From the NCBI GenBank assembly GCA_002328835.1, contig DCWN01000002.1, positions 8,666 through 72,665 of the forward strand: a stretch of DNA of 64,000 nt. The letters are read 5' to 3'. This document shows, piece by piece, positions 44,179-52,356 of this stretch (the first letter of the stretch is position 1; every line of letters begins with the position of its first letter). Under the pieces are notes generated by a model, which made no database searches, had not been told where the DNA came from, and saw only the letters and a program-made list of their open reading frames with translations. Source of the stretch: Acidobacteria bacterium UBA2161 (lineage in GTDB: Bacteria; Acidobacteriota; Vicinamibacteria; Vicinamibacterales; UBA823). Both the position numbers and the translations under genes were made by a program.

Positions 44179-44232
44179 GGGGCAATCGGGGTCCCCGGGA
44201 GCAGCCGCGCGGGGGTTCGGGGCGGAGCCCCG
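44179..44232. repeat. GC-rich post-stop repeat, copy B
   Basis: Read on the minus strand from the S9 peptidase stop, it has hairpin CGGGGC-TCC-GCCCCG, AACCCCC, CGCGCGG and CGGGGACCCCGATTGCCCC, the same order as copy A. It also serves as a bidirectional terminator-like structure between convergent genes. Confidence 0.55.
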
Positions 44233-44234
44233 AC

Positions 44235-46367
44235 TTAAGGTTGCTCGGTTCGCTCGGCCGCGGGCACATCGATCAGCCAGTGCTCGAACCAGCTGCTGAG
44301 CCGCTCCAACCGGTCGACCAGCAGCCACGGTTCGCCGGATCGCGACAGCCCGTGCGACGAGCGCGGATAGCGCACCAGTTCCACCGGCACCTGCCGCTTC
44401 TTCAGCGCCATGAACCACTGCTCGCCATCGGCAATCGGCGTCCGGTAGTCGTTCTCCGAGTGAATGATGAGCGTGGGCGCCGTCACGTTCTCGACGTAGG
44501 AGATGGGCGAGAGTTCGCGATAGAGCTCCCGCGCCTCCCACGGTGCCCCGAGGAACTCGTACTCCGTCAGCCCTTGCGCGTCGGAGGCGCCGTACCAGCT
44601 CTCCCAGTTCGTGATCGATCGGCTGGTGACCGACGCCGCGAACCGATCGGTCGTCGCGGTCAGCCAGTTCGACATGAACCCGCCGTAGCTGCCGCCCGAC
44701 ACGCCGATCCGTTCGGGATCGATGTCGGGATACGTCGCCAGCGCGGCGTCGACGCCGCGGAGGTAGTCCTCTGAGTCCATGTCGCCCCAGGCGCCGCGCG
44801 TCGCGTAGGTGAACACGTGGCCATAGCCGGTCGATCCGCGCGGATTCGGATAGAGGACGAAGAACCCGGCGTTCGAGAGTACGTGGAACGTCCGGAAGAA
44901 CGTGTGGCCGTAGGCGCCGTGCGGCCCGCCGTGGATCTTCAGGACCATCGGATACTGCGTGCCGGGCTGATAGCCGACCGGCTTGATGACCCAGCCTTCG
45001 ATCTCGCTCCCCTCCTCGACGTACCACGTCAACCGTTCGGCCGGCATCAGCTGGACCTCGGCGAGCCAGGCATCGTTGAACGAGGTGAGCCGCTGCTCGC
45101 CCATGCCGTCGCCACGCGCCACGAACACCTCGGTCGGCGAGACGGCGTCGGTCACGGTGTAGGCCATGATCTGCCCGTCCGCGGAGGTCGAGATGCCCTG
45201 CACACGGCGAGCGCCGTTCGTCACCTGGCGGACCAGGCCGCCCTGGGTCGTCACCTCGAAGAGATGGGTCGCGCCGCCGATGCCGGCGGAAAACCTGACC
45301 ATCCCCTCGGGGGTCCACGTCGGCGCACCCGGCGCCAGGTGCCACTCGTTCGTGAGCGTTCGCGGCGCACCGCTGAACCGACCCTGTGTGTTCAACCGCA
45401 CGATCTTGAGGTCGGTCTCGGCGCCGCGCTCGGGCGTCGCCAGGTAGGCCAGGAAGTTCCCGTCGGCCGAGAGTGCCAGGGAGCGTTCCGCGCCGGGATT
45501 CGACGTCAGACGCCGCGGCTCGCCGCCCTCGCGGTCGATCAGGTAGATGTCGGTCGTGAGATCGCGGTTGTACTCGTCGTCCTCGGACGCGTCGCCGGTG
45601 AAGTACAGCCGCGCGGCATCGGGCGACCAGACGACGCCGCCGACGTCGAACTCGAGGGTCGTCAGCTGCGTCGGCGTGCCGCCACCGGCGGCGACGACGA
45701 ACAGCTGGGTCTTCTGCTCGGTCGAGGGGTGCGGCTGGAGCTGTAGCTGGCCCTCCCGCTTGTAGCGCATCGACGTGACGACCCGGCCGTCGAAGCGCTC
45801 GGCGTCGAGCGTGCGCGAGATCGCATCGGAGGCGATCCAGCCGCGGCGCGCCTCTGGCGCCTCCCCGCCGCCATCGCTCGCGGCATCGTCTGGGTCTGGG
45901 TCGGGTGCCTTCGTGTAGGCGAACCATTCGCCGTCTGGGGACCAGGTTGGCGCGCCCTCGACACCGTCGACGTGATGGGCCTCGCCGCCCGGTGACGTCA
46001 CCCGGGCGAACCAGGTGGCGTTCGAGTCGTCCCCGCGCCGCGACTGAAAGCTCAGGACCCGGCCGTCGGGGGACCACTGCGGGCTCGACGACTCCTCGGT
46101 CGGATCGGTGAACCGGAACGGCTCGCCGTCGGGCGCGCCGCCACGCAGCTGCTGCATCCAGACCTCGCGATGCCGCGCGTTGTCCTCCTCGACGATCGTC
46201 ATGACCGTGAAGGCCACCAGGTCACCGGCGGGTGAGATCGCGGTCTGGCTGACGCCGATTTCCTCGTAGAAGTCTTCGGGCTGCAGTCCGCGCTGCTGGG
46301 CAGCTGCCGCGTGCGGCCAAGCGACCAGCGTCCAGCCGGCCAACAGCGCGATCGAAATCCGGCGCAT
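44235..46367 (-). CDS. S9 family prolyl oligopeptidase
   Basis: Secreted serine peptidase of 710 residues. A signal peptide (ISIALLAGWTLVAWPHAAAAQ) is followed by a WD40/TolB-like beta-propeller (repeats such as SPQWSPDGRVLSFQSRR and APTWSPDGEWFAYTK) up to about residue 440. The hydrolase domain has KIHGGPHG, GVSGGSYGGFMSNWL with nucleophile Ser560, HSENDYRTPI and RSSHGLSRSGEP with catalytic His. ATG 46367 is chosen: GGAGG sits 7 nt upstream, whereas for the in-frame ATG two codons earlier it has no spacing. It cleaves proline-containing or other short peptides. Confidence 0.93.
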   Translation of the reverse strand: MRRISIALLAGWTLVAWPHAAAAQQRGLQPEDFYEEIGVSQTAISPAGDLVAFTVMTIVEEDNARHREVWMQQLRGGAPDGEPFRFTDPTEESSSPQWSPDGRVLSFQSRRGDDSNATWFARVTSPGGEAHHVDGVEGAPTWSPDGEWFAYTKAPDPDPDDAASDGGGEAPEARRGWIASDAISRTLDAERFDGRVVTSMRYKREGQLQLQPHPSTEQKTQLFVVAAGGGTPTQLTTLEFDVGGVVWSPDAARLYFTGDASEDDEYNRDLTTDIYLIDREGGEPRRLTSNPGAERSLALSADGNFLAYLATPERGAETDLKIVRLNTQGRFSGAPRTLTNEWHLAPGAPTWTPEGMVRFSAGIGGATHLFEVTTQGGLVRQVTNGARRVQGISTSADGQIMAYTVTDAVSPTEVFVARGDGMGEQRLTSFNDAWLAEVQLMPAERLTWYVEEGSEIEGWVIKPVGYQPGTQYPMVLKIHGGPHGAYGHTFFRTFHVLSNAGFFVLYPNPRGSTGYGHVFTYATRGAWGDMDSEDYLRGVDAALATYPDIDPERIGVSGGSYGGFMSNWLTATTDRFAASVTSRSITNWESWYGASDAQGLTEYEFLGAPWEARELYRELSPISYVENVTAPTLIIHSENDYRTPIADGEQWFMALKKRQVPVELVRYPRSSHGLSRSGEPWLLVDRLERLSSWFEHWLIDVPAAERTEQP

Positions 46368-46448
46368 GGGCATCCTCCGATGAAAATGATTCGCCGTGTA
46401 TACGGGCCTGGGCGAGTCTACCATGCGGGATCCGGCCGGCCCGCAGCG

Positions 46449-46454
46449 TACAAT
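46449..46454 (+). promoter_or_regulatory. -10 box (TACAAT) of the nitrilase gene
   Basis: TACAAT lies 44 nt upstream of the ATG at 46499, and a GAGAGG ribosome-binding site follows. Confidence 0.35.
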
Positions 46455-46498
46455 ACGCTTGTTCGTTCCCTTCGCGCCGTCGCCCGAGAGGTATCGCC

Positions 46499-47461
46499 AT
46501 GTCCCGTGTCGCCATCGCCCAGACCGCGCCGATCGTCTTCGATCGCGATCGCACCCTCGAGCTCGTCGCCGACTGGACGGCGCGGGCGGCCGACGAGGGC
46601 GCCGACCTCGTGCTGTTCCCCGAGGCGTTCGTGTCCGGCTATCCGAAGGGCCTCGACTTCGGCGCCCGGGTCGGCATGCGAACACCCGCCGGACGTGACG
46701 ACTACCTGCGCTACTGGAACAGCGCCGTCGACGTGCCTGGGCCCGCGGTCGATCGACTCGGGGCGATCGCCAAGCGCCATCGGGTGCATCTGGTGATCGG
46801 GGTCATCGAGCGGGGCGTCGGGACGATGTACTGCACCGTCCTCTTCCTGGCACCGGACGGCGCGTTGATGGGGAAACATCGGAAGTTGATGCCCACCGCG
46901 GCCGAGCGGCTCGTATGGGGGTTCGGCGACGGTTCGACGATGCCGGTGTTCGACACGCCGCTGGGCCGTCTGGGCGCCGTCATCTGCTGGGAGAACTACA
47001 TGCCGGCGATGCGGCTGCATATGTACTCGAAAGGGATCCAGATCTACTGCGCGCCGACCGCCGACGAGCGCGAGACCTGGGTCGCGTCGATGCGCCACAT
47101 CGCGATGGAGGGCCGCTGTTTCGTGCTCTCCGCCAATCAGTTCGCGAAGCGCAAGGACTTTCCTGACGACTACGACACCGTACAGGGCAACGACCCGGAG
47201 ACCGTCGTCTCGCGGGGAGGCAGTTGCATCATCGATCCGTTCGGGAAGCTGCTGGCCGGCCCGCAGTACGAGGGTTCCTGTCTGCTCACGGCCGACCTGG
47301 ACTTGGGCGACTTGGCGCGCGGGAAGTACGACTTCGACGTCGTCGGCCACTACGCCCGGCCCGACGTCTTCCGGCTGGAGGTCAACGAGCGCGCGACGCC
47401 GGTGGTCGTGACCAGCGGGGGGCCACCGGCCGGCGACCCGACGGACGACCCGTCGGACTGA
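46499..47461 (+). CDS. Nitrilase/cyanide hydratase-type carbon-nitrogen hydrolase
   Basis: Cytoplasmic enzyme of 320 residues with the complete Glu-Lys-Cys triad: Glu42 (LFPEAFVSGYP), Lys129 (GKHRKLMPT) and Cys163 (GAVICWENYMP). The EAFVSGYP and RLVWGFGDGS segments and the length favour the aliphatic/aromatic nitrilase branch over amidases. It converts a nitrile to the acid and ammonia; the substrate is unknown. The C-terminal tail (GGPPAGDPTDDPSD) is disordered. It converges on the AhpD-like gene with only 15 bases between stops. Confidence 0.9.
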   Translation: MSRVAIAQTAPIVFDRDRTLELVADWTARAADEGADLVLFPEAFVSGYPKGLDFGARVGMRTPAGRDDYLRYWNSAVDVPGPAVDRLGAIAKRHRVHLVIGVIERGVGTMYCTVLFLAPDGALMGKHRKLMPTAAERLVWGFGDGSTMPVFDTPLGRLGAVICWENYMPAMRLHMYSKGIQIYCAPTADERETWVASMRHIAMEGRCFVLSANQFAKRKDFPDDYDTVQGNDPETVVSRGGSCIIDPFGKLLAGPQYEGSCLLTADLDLGDLARGKYDFDVVGHYARPDVFRLEVNERATPVVVTSGGPPAGDPTDDPSD

Positions 47462-47476
47462 CAGTGAACTCTGGGG

Positions 47477-48040
47477 TTAGCCCGCCTCGCGGGGGTCGGG
47501 CGGCATCGAGTCTTCGAGGTCGACGCCGAGCCCGTCGGCGATCCGGTTGATGTAGTTGAAATAGGCAATCACCTGCGCGGCATCGCTGATCTGGTCGTCG
47601 GCGAGACCCGCCCCGCGCAGGTCGTCGAGGTCGCCGCGCCGGATCTCCCACGGCGCGCGCGTCAGGCGTTCGGCATAGGCCATGAGCGCCGTATCCGCCG
47701 CCGACAGGCCGGCCGTTCGCCAGTCCGCCTTGAAGTTGTCCACCCAAGCATCGTCGTCGACCTCGGCCCGGAGGTCGTGCACGTGGGCCTCGATTCAATA
47801 GTGGCACTGGTTGACCTGCGACACGACGACGGCCAGCATCTCGCGCTGGGCGCGGCCGAGCCCGGCGCGGCCGTGCATGAGTGCGCCATAGAAATCCATG
47901 CTCGTTTTCAGCTGAAGCGGTCGCAGGCTCATGATGCCGACTATGTTGTAGACCTTGCCGGCCCGCCTGACCGCTCTGTCGTATTCGGCGCGCAGCGCGC
48001 CATCGGACTCTTCGTAGTCGATCGTCTTGATCCAGGCCAT
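47477..48040 (-). CDS. AhpD-like peroxidase-related protein with an in-frame UGA (candidate selenoprotein)
   Basis: Carboxymuconolactone-decarboxylase/AhpD-fold peroxidase-related enzyme, 187 residues if the UGA at 47795-47797 (codon 82) is read through as selenocysteine. The active centre then reads QCHY-Sec-IEAH. Glu67, Cys79, residue 82 and His86 reproduce the spacing of the AhpD relay (Glu118, Cys130, Cys133, His137 in Mycobacterium tuberculosis AhpD). Both halves are intact and in one frame, with typical family sequence (QREMLAVVVSQVNQC; later QVIAYFNYINRIADGLGV). A hairpin follows the UGA. TATGAT lies 7 nt before ATG 48040; an ATG 12 bases earlier is possible. The rival reading is a nonsense mutation or base error. 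Confidence 0.82.
47758..47777 (-). promoter_or_regulatory. Candidate bacterial SECIS hairpin
   Basis: CGACCTC-CGGGCC-GAGGTCG is a perfect 7-bp stem with a 6-nt loop. The loop begins 24 nt after the UGA, within the usual bacterial window, and has G as its second base, as the SelB-binding loop prefers. Confidence 0.6.
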
Positions 48041-48047
48041 GCCGCCG

Positions 48048-48053
48048 ATCATA
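48048..48053 (-). promoter_or_regulatory. -10-like box (TATGAT) 7 nt before the selenoprotein candidate
   Basis: TATGAT, 7 nt, ATG (48040) on the minus strand, with no Shine-Dalgarno. This supports 48040 as the start. Confidence 0.4.
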
Positions 48054-48111
48054 ACGAATCAGGAGGCAGGAGGCCGTCGGATCTCATCGTGGTCACCCCA
48101 CGCGCTGCCCG

Positions 48112-48117
48112 TATAAT
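48112..48117 (+). promoter_or_regulatory. TATAAT -10 box of the penicillin acylase gene
   Basis: A perfect TATAAT lies 33 nt before the ATG at 48151, with GGAG 7 nt before the ATG. Confidence 0.5.
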
Positions 48118-48150
48118 GCGGTGCCGGTCCTCTCTGTCTTGGAGCAATGC

Positions 48151-50592
48151 ATGAGAATTCTCCGCGCTCTATCCATCAGCCTGATCCTCGGATTCGCGAT
48201 GCAGCTCGGAATGCCCGCCGAAGCGAGGGCACAGGGCCAGCCGGAGCGGTTGCAGTTGGCCGGTCTCGACGCGCCCGTGGAGATCATCACGGATCGGTGG
48301 GGGATTGCGCACATCTACGCCGAGACCGAGGCCGACCGGTTCTTCGCACAAGGCTTCAACGCAGCCCGCGACCGGCTGTTCCAGTTCGAGATGTGGCGGC
48401 GGAAGGCGACCGGCACGTCGGCTGAGATCCTCGGCCGCCGAGCGATCGAGGATGACATCGGGTCGCGGCTGCACCGGTTTCGCGGCGATCTCACGCAGGA
48501 ACTGAATCACTATCATCCGCGCGGCGCGGCGATCATCAATGCCTTCGTGCGAGGCATCAACGCCTACATCGAGATGACCGACCAGAATGCGGACTTGCTG
48601 CCGGTCGAGTTCCGACTGCTTGGCATCACGCCCGGCCGATGGACGCCCGCGGTCGTGATTTCGCGCCACCAGGGCCTCTTGGCCAACGTGACGCGCGAAC
48701 TGACATACGGGCGTGCGGTAGCGCGCGTCGGCCCCGAGCCGATCAGGGAGCTATCCTGGTTCCGGCCGGGCGAACCCGATCTCGCGCTGGACCCCGCCAT
48801 CGACGGGGCCTTGCTGACCGACGAGATCCTCGACATCTACCGAGCGTTCAAGCGGCCGCTGCGGTTTGAACCGGAGGATATCGTGCCGGCGTTTCGGGCG
48901 GACCGTGCGATGTTCGAGCGGTTGCTCGCGGCGATGCCGACCGAGGCCGAGCTCGCCGAACGGCAGGAGGCGATCGGCAGCAACAACTGGATCGTCGGCG
49001 GCGGCCGCACGCTCAGTGGTTTTCCCTTCATGGCGAACGATCCGCATCGGGTGCAGCAGGCGCCGTCGCTTCGCTATTGGGTCCACCTGGTGGGTCCTGG
49101 CTGGAACGTCATCGGCGGCGGCGAGCCGGTCCTGCCCGGCATCTCCATCGGACATAACGAGCACGGCGCGTGGGGCCTGACGGTCTTCGGCCAGGACAGC
49201 GAGGACCTCTACGTCTACGACACCAATCCGGACGATCCGCTCGAGTACCGCTATCTGGGTCAGTGGGAGCGGATGCGTGTGGTCGAAGAGCAGATTGCGG
49301 TGAAGGGCGAGCCGCCCGTGACCGTTCAGTTGAAGTTCACACGGCATGGTCCGGTGCAGCACGAAGACGTCGAGCACAGCAAGGCCTACGCCCTACGGGC
49401 AGCGTGGCTCGACATCGGGGCGGCGCCGTACCTGGCGAGCCTGCGCATGGACCAGGCGCGCACGTGGGAAGAGTTTCGTGACGCCTGCAGCTACAGCCGG
49501 ATCCCGGCCGAGAACATGGTCTGGGCCGATCGCGGCAAGACCATCGGCTACCAGGCCGTCGGCGTCTCGCCGATTCGGCCTGGATGGAGCGGTCTCGTGC
49601 CCGTGCCCGGCGACGGCCGATACGAATGGGACGGCTACTTGCCGATCGAAGCGCTGCCGCACGTCGTCAATCCGCCCGAAGACTACTTCGCCACAGCCAA
49701 CAACTACATGGTGCCCGACGGGTATCCGCACGTCGACGCGCTGCACTACACCTGGGGAGACGAGATGCGCGCGGTACGCGTGAACGAGGTGCTCAGGTCG
49801 GGCCGGCGCCACACGATCGTCGACATGATGCGGCTACAGCACGACGAACTCTCGGTGCCCGCCCGGAATCTGGTGGCTTTCCTCGATGGTGTGGCGCTCG
49901 CCAGCCCGACAACGGAAGACGCGCGGCGCCGGCTCCTGGCTTGGGATGCGGTGCTCGACCGCGACTCGGTCGAGGCGGCGGTCTATGTCGCCTGGGAGCG
50001 CCGCCTCGTGCGCAACCTCGGCGAGGTATTCCTGCCAGAGGCGATCCGGACGCTGGTCGGCGGCGTGAACATCAAGAAGGCCATCAATTGGCTGGCGGCG
50101 CCGGACGGTCGGTTTGGCGCCGACCCGATCGCGGGGCGGGACCGACTCGTCGCGGACAGCCTGGAGCAGGCGCTTGCCGATCTGGAGGCCCGGCTGGGGC
50201 CCGATCAGATCGATTGGCGCTACGGGCAGCCGGACTTCAAGCATGCGCTCATCCGGCATCCCTTGAGTCCGGCCGTGGACGAGGCGACGCGCCAGTTTCT
50301 CGACGTGGGGCCCGTCCCGCGCGGCGGGTACGGTCGGACCGTGAACAACACCGGCAACGGCGACAACCAGACCTCTGGCGCCTCGTTCCGGATCATCGCC
50401 GACACGGAGAATTGGGATCACTCGGTCGGGACAAACGCACCGGGGCAGTCCGGCAATCCCGACAGCCCGCACTATCGCGACCTGTTCGCGCTCTGGGCGG
50501 AAGGGAAGTACTTTCCAGTATTCTACTCACGAGCGAAGGTTGAGTCCGTGGCCGAGCGGACCGAGGAATTCCTTCCCGGCGGGAGCCGGTAA
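48151..50592 (+). CDS. Penicillin acylase family N-terminal-nucleophile hydrolase
   Basis: Periplasmic amidase precursor of 813 residues that self-cleaves to alpha and beta chains. A signal peptide (SISLILGFAMQLGMPAEARAQ) comes first. The alpha-chain part has APVEIITDRWGIAHIYAETEADRFFAQGFNAARDRLFQFE. The new beta-chain N-terminus is Ser277 in EAIGSNNWIVGGG. Catalytic Asn lies in the late NNTGNGDNQTSGASFR segment, with substrate-pocket ANDPHR. Natural substrates in this family include N-acyl-homoserine lactones and acylated peptides, so quorum quenching is possible; beta-lactam activity cannot be assumed. ATG 48151 follows GGAG. Confidence 0.92.
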   Translation: MRILRALSISLILGFAMQLGMPAEARAQGQPERLQLAGLDAPVEIITDRWGIAHIYAETEADRFFAQGFNAARDRLFQFEMWRRKATGTSAEILGRRAIEDDIGSRLHRFRGDLTQELNHYHPRGAAIINAFVRGINAYIEMTDQNADLLPVEFRLLGITPGRWTPAVVISRHQGLLANVTRELTYGRAVARVGPEPIRELSWFRPGEPDLALDPAIDGALLTDEILDIYRAFKRPLRFEPEDIVPAFRADRAMFERLLAAMPTEAELAERQEAIGSNNWIVGGGRTLSGFPFMANDPHRVQQAPSLRYWVHLVGPGWNVIGGGEPVLPGISIGHNEHGAWGLTVFGQDSEDLYVYDTNPDDPLEYRYLGQWERMRVVEEQIAVKGEPPVTVQLKFTRHGPVQHEDVEHSKAYALRAAWLDIGAAPYLASLRMDQARTWEEFRDACSYSRIPAENMVWADRGKTIGYQAVGVSPIRPGWSGLVPVPGDGRYEWDGYLPIEALPHVVNPPEDYFATANNYMVPDGYPHVDALHYTWGDEMRAVRVNEVLRSGRRHTIVDMMRLQHDELSVPARNLVAFLDGVALASPTTEDARRRLLAWDAVLDRDSVEAAVYVAWERRLVRNLGEVFLPEAIRTLVGGVNIKKAINWLAAPDGRFGADPIAGRDRLVADSLEQALADLEARLGPDQIDWRYGQPDFKHALIRHPLSPAVDEATRQFLDVGPVPRGGYGRTVNNTGNGDNQTSGASFRIIADTENWDHSVGTNAPGQSGNPDSPHYRDLFALWAEGKYFPVFYSRAKVESVAERTEEFLPGGSR

Positions 50593-50628
50593 CGGCTCGC
50601 GCGGCGGTGTCAAGTGAGGGGAATCGAG

Positions 50629-52320
50629 ATGAGACGTTTGAGCTTCGTCGTCGTGTTGTTGGCTGCTGCGGCCGTGGCGCTGGTGCAGGCGGGCAACCAG
50701 CCGATCCGGGCGCGCAACGGCATGGTCGTGTCGCAGAACGCCATCGCGTCCCAGGTTGGTATCGACGCGCTGGAGGATGGCGGAACGGCCATTGACGCAG
50801 CGGTCGCCACGGCGTTCGCGCTGGCCGTCACGCATCCGACCGCGGGCAACATCGGCGGCGGCGGATTCCTCGTCCACCGCGAGGCGTCGGGCGACGCGAT
50901 CGCCTACGACTTCCGCGAGCTCGCGCCGGCCGGCGCGTCGGCGACGATGTGGTTCGAGGATGACGAGTACTCGTTCCAGCGCCACCACATGAGCCACCTC
51001 TCGGTCGGCGTTCCCGGCACGGTCGCCGGTCTGTATCTGGCCTGGGAGGAGCACGGCACGCTGCCCTGGCGGCGCCTGGTCGATCCGGCGATCGCGCTGG
51101 CGCGTGACGGGTTTCCGGTGACCCACGCGCTCGCCGCGTCGCTCGAGCGGGCGGTCCAGCGGATGAGCCAGCATCCGGCGTCGGTTGCGCAGTTCTCCAA
51201 GGACGGCGTTCCCTACGAGGCCGGCGAAACCCTCGTGCAGCCCGATCTGGCGCGCACACTGGAGCGGATTGCCGACCAGGGTCCGGCCGGCTTCTACGCC
51301 GGGGAGACGGCTCGGTTGATCGCCGACGAGATGCGGGCGAACGGCGGCCTGATCACCGAGGCCGACCTCGCCAACTACGAGGCCAAGAAACGGGAGCCGA
51401 TTCGCGGCACCTACCGCGGCTACGAGAACATCTCGATGCCGCCGCCGAGTTCAGGCGGCATCGTCCTCGTCCAGATGCTCAATGTGCTCGAGGACTACGA
51501 TCTGGCGTCGTTCGGCTTCCGTTCGGCACGGACGGTGCACCTCATCACCGAGGTGATGCGGCGCGGCTATGCCGACCGGGCGCTGCACCTCGGCGATCCC
51601 GACTTCAATACTGACATGCCGATCGACCGGCTGACGTCGAAGGCCTACGCGGCCGAGCAGCGCGCGTCGATCGACATGGCGCGCGCGTCGGTGTCGAGCC
51701 CGACGAGCTTCACCTGGCCTGCGGAGAGTCCCGAGACGACGCACTTCTCGGTCGTGGATCGCGACCGGGACCCCGTGTCGCTGACGTACACGCTGGAGTT
51801 CGGCTATGGCTCGGGCATCGTCGTGCCAGGCGCCGGGTTCCTCCTGAACAACGAGATGGGCGATTTCAATGCCGGCCCGGATACGACCAACGCCGATGGG
51901 CTGATCGGCACCGAGCCGAATCTCGCGGCGCCGGGGAAGCGGATGCTCTCGAGCATGACGCCGACGATCGTGGCCAGAGACGGCCAGCTGTTCATGGTCA
52001 CGGGGAGCCCCGGCGGCCGGACGATTATCAATACCGTCCTCCACACGATCCTGAACGTGGTGGACTTCGGGATGAACATTCAGGAGGCGGTCGACGCGCC
52101 TCGGTTCCACCATCAGTGGCTGCCCGATCGGATCAACTACGAGCGCCACGGGTTGTCGCCCGACACGACCGCCCTGCTCGAGTCGCGCGGCCACGCGTTG
52201 CGTGAGGTCGGTGGCCAGGGCGTCGCCGAAGCGATTCTCAACAACGCGGAGAACGGTCTGCTGGAGGCCGCGCTCGACGGCCGCGCCGCCGACGGCGGCG
52301 CCGTCGGCACTGATAGGTAG
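50629..52320 (+). CDS. ggt: Gamma-glutamyltransferase
   Basis: Periplasmic glutathione hydrolase/transpeptidase precursor of 563 residues. It has a signal peptide (LSFVVVLLAAAAVALVQAG) and then ARNGMVVSQNAIASQVGIDALEDGGTAIDAAVATAFALAVTHP. The self-processing nucleophile is Thr370 in PETTHFSVVD, which becomes the N-terminus of the small subunit. GSPGGRTIINTVLHTILNVVDFGMN is the gamma-glutamyl-binding loop. ATG 50629 follows GAGGGG; an in-frame GTG is 15 bases upstream. It lies 36 bases after the penicillin acylase gene; both are Ntn hydrolases and may share a transcript. Confidence 0.95.
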   Translation: MRRLSFVVVLLAAAAVALVQAGNQPIRARNGMVVSQNAIASQVGIDALEDGGTAIDAAVATAFALAVTHPTAGNIGGGGFLVHREASGDAIAYDFRELAPAGASATMWFEDDEYSFQRHHMSHLSVGVPGTVAGLYLAWEEHGTLPWRRLVDPAIALARDGFPVTHALAASLERAVQRMSQHPASVAQFSKDGVPYEAGETLVQPDLARTLERIADQGPAGFYAGETARLIADEMRANGGLITEADLANYEAKKREPIRGTYRGYENISMPPPSSGGIVLVQMLNVLEDYDLASFGFRSARTVHLITEVMRRGYADRALHLGDPDFNTDMPIDRLTSKAYAAEQRASIDMARASVSSPTSFTWPAESPETTHFSVVDRDRDPVSLTYTLEFGYGSGIVVPGAGFLLNNEMGDFNAGPDTTNADGLIGTEPNLAAPGKRMLSSMTPTIVARDGQLFMVTGSPGGRTIINTVLHTILNVVDFGMNIQEAVDAPRFHHQWLPDRINYERHGLSPDTTALLESRGHALREVGGQGVAEAILNNAENGLLEAALDGRAADGGAVGTDR

Positions 52321-52326
52321 GAGGGT

Positions 52327-52350
52327 GGAGGCAGGCGACAGCCTGCCTCC
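52327..52350. terminator. Bidirectional hairpin terminator
   Basis: GGAGGCAGGC-GACA-GCCTGCCTCC is a perfect 10-bp stem with a 4-nt loop between the convergent ggt and SDR genes, followed by GACATCTTAAT. It is the strongest intrinsic hairpin in the window. Confidence 0.7.
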
Positions 52351-52356
52351 GACATC

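Noticed and set aside
47795..47797. Reading the AhpD-like gene as two separate small genes or a frameshifted pseudogene
   Set aside because: The two halves are in one frame, only the UGA interrupts them, and it falls on a conserved Cys column; no indel is needed.
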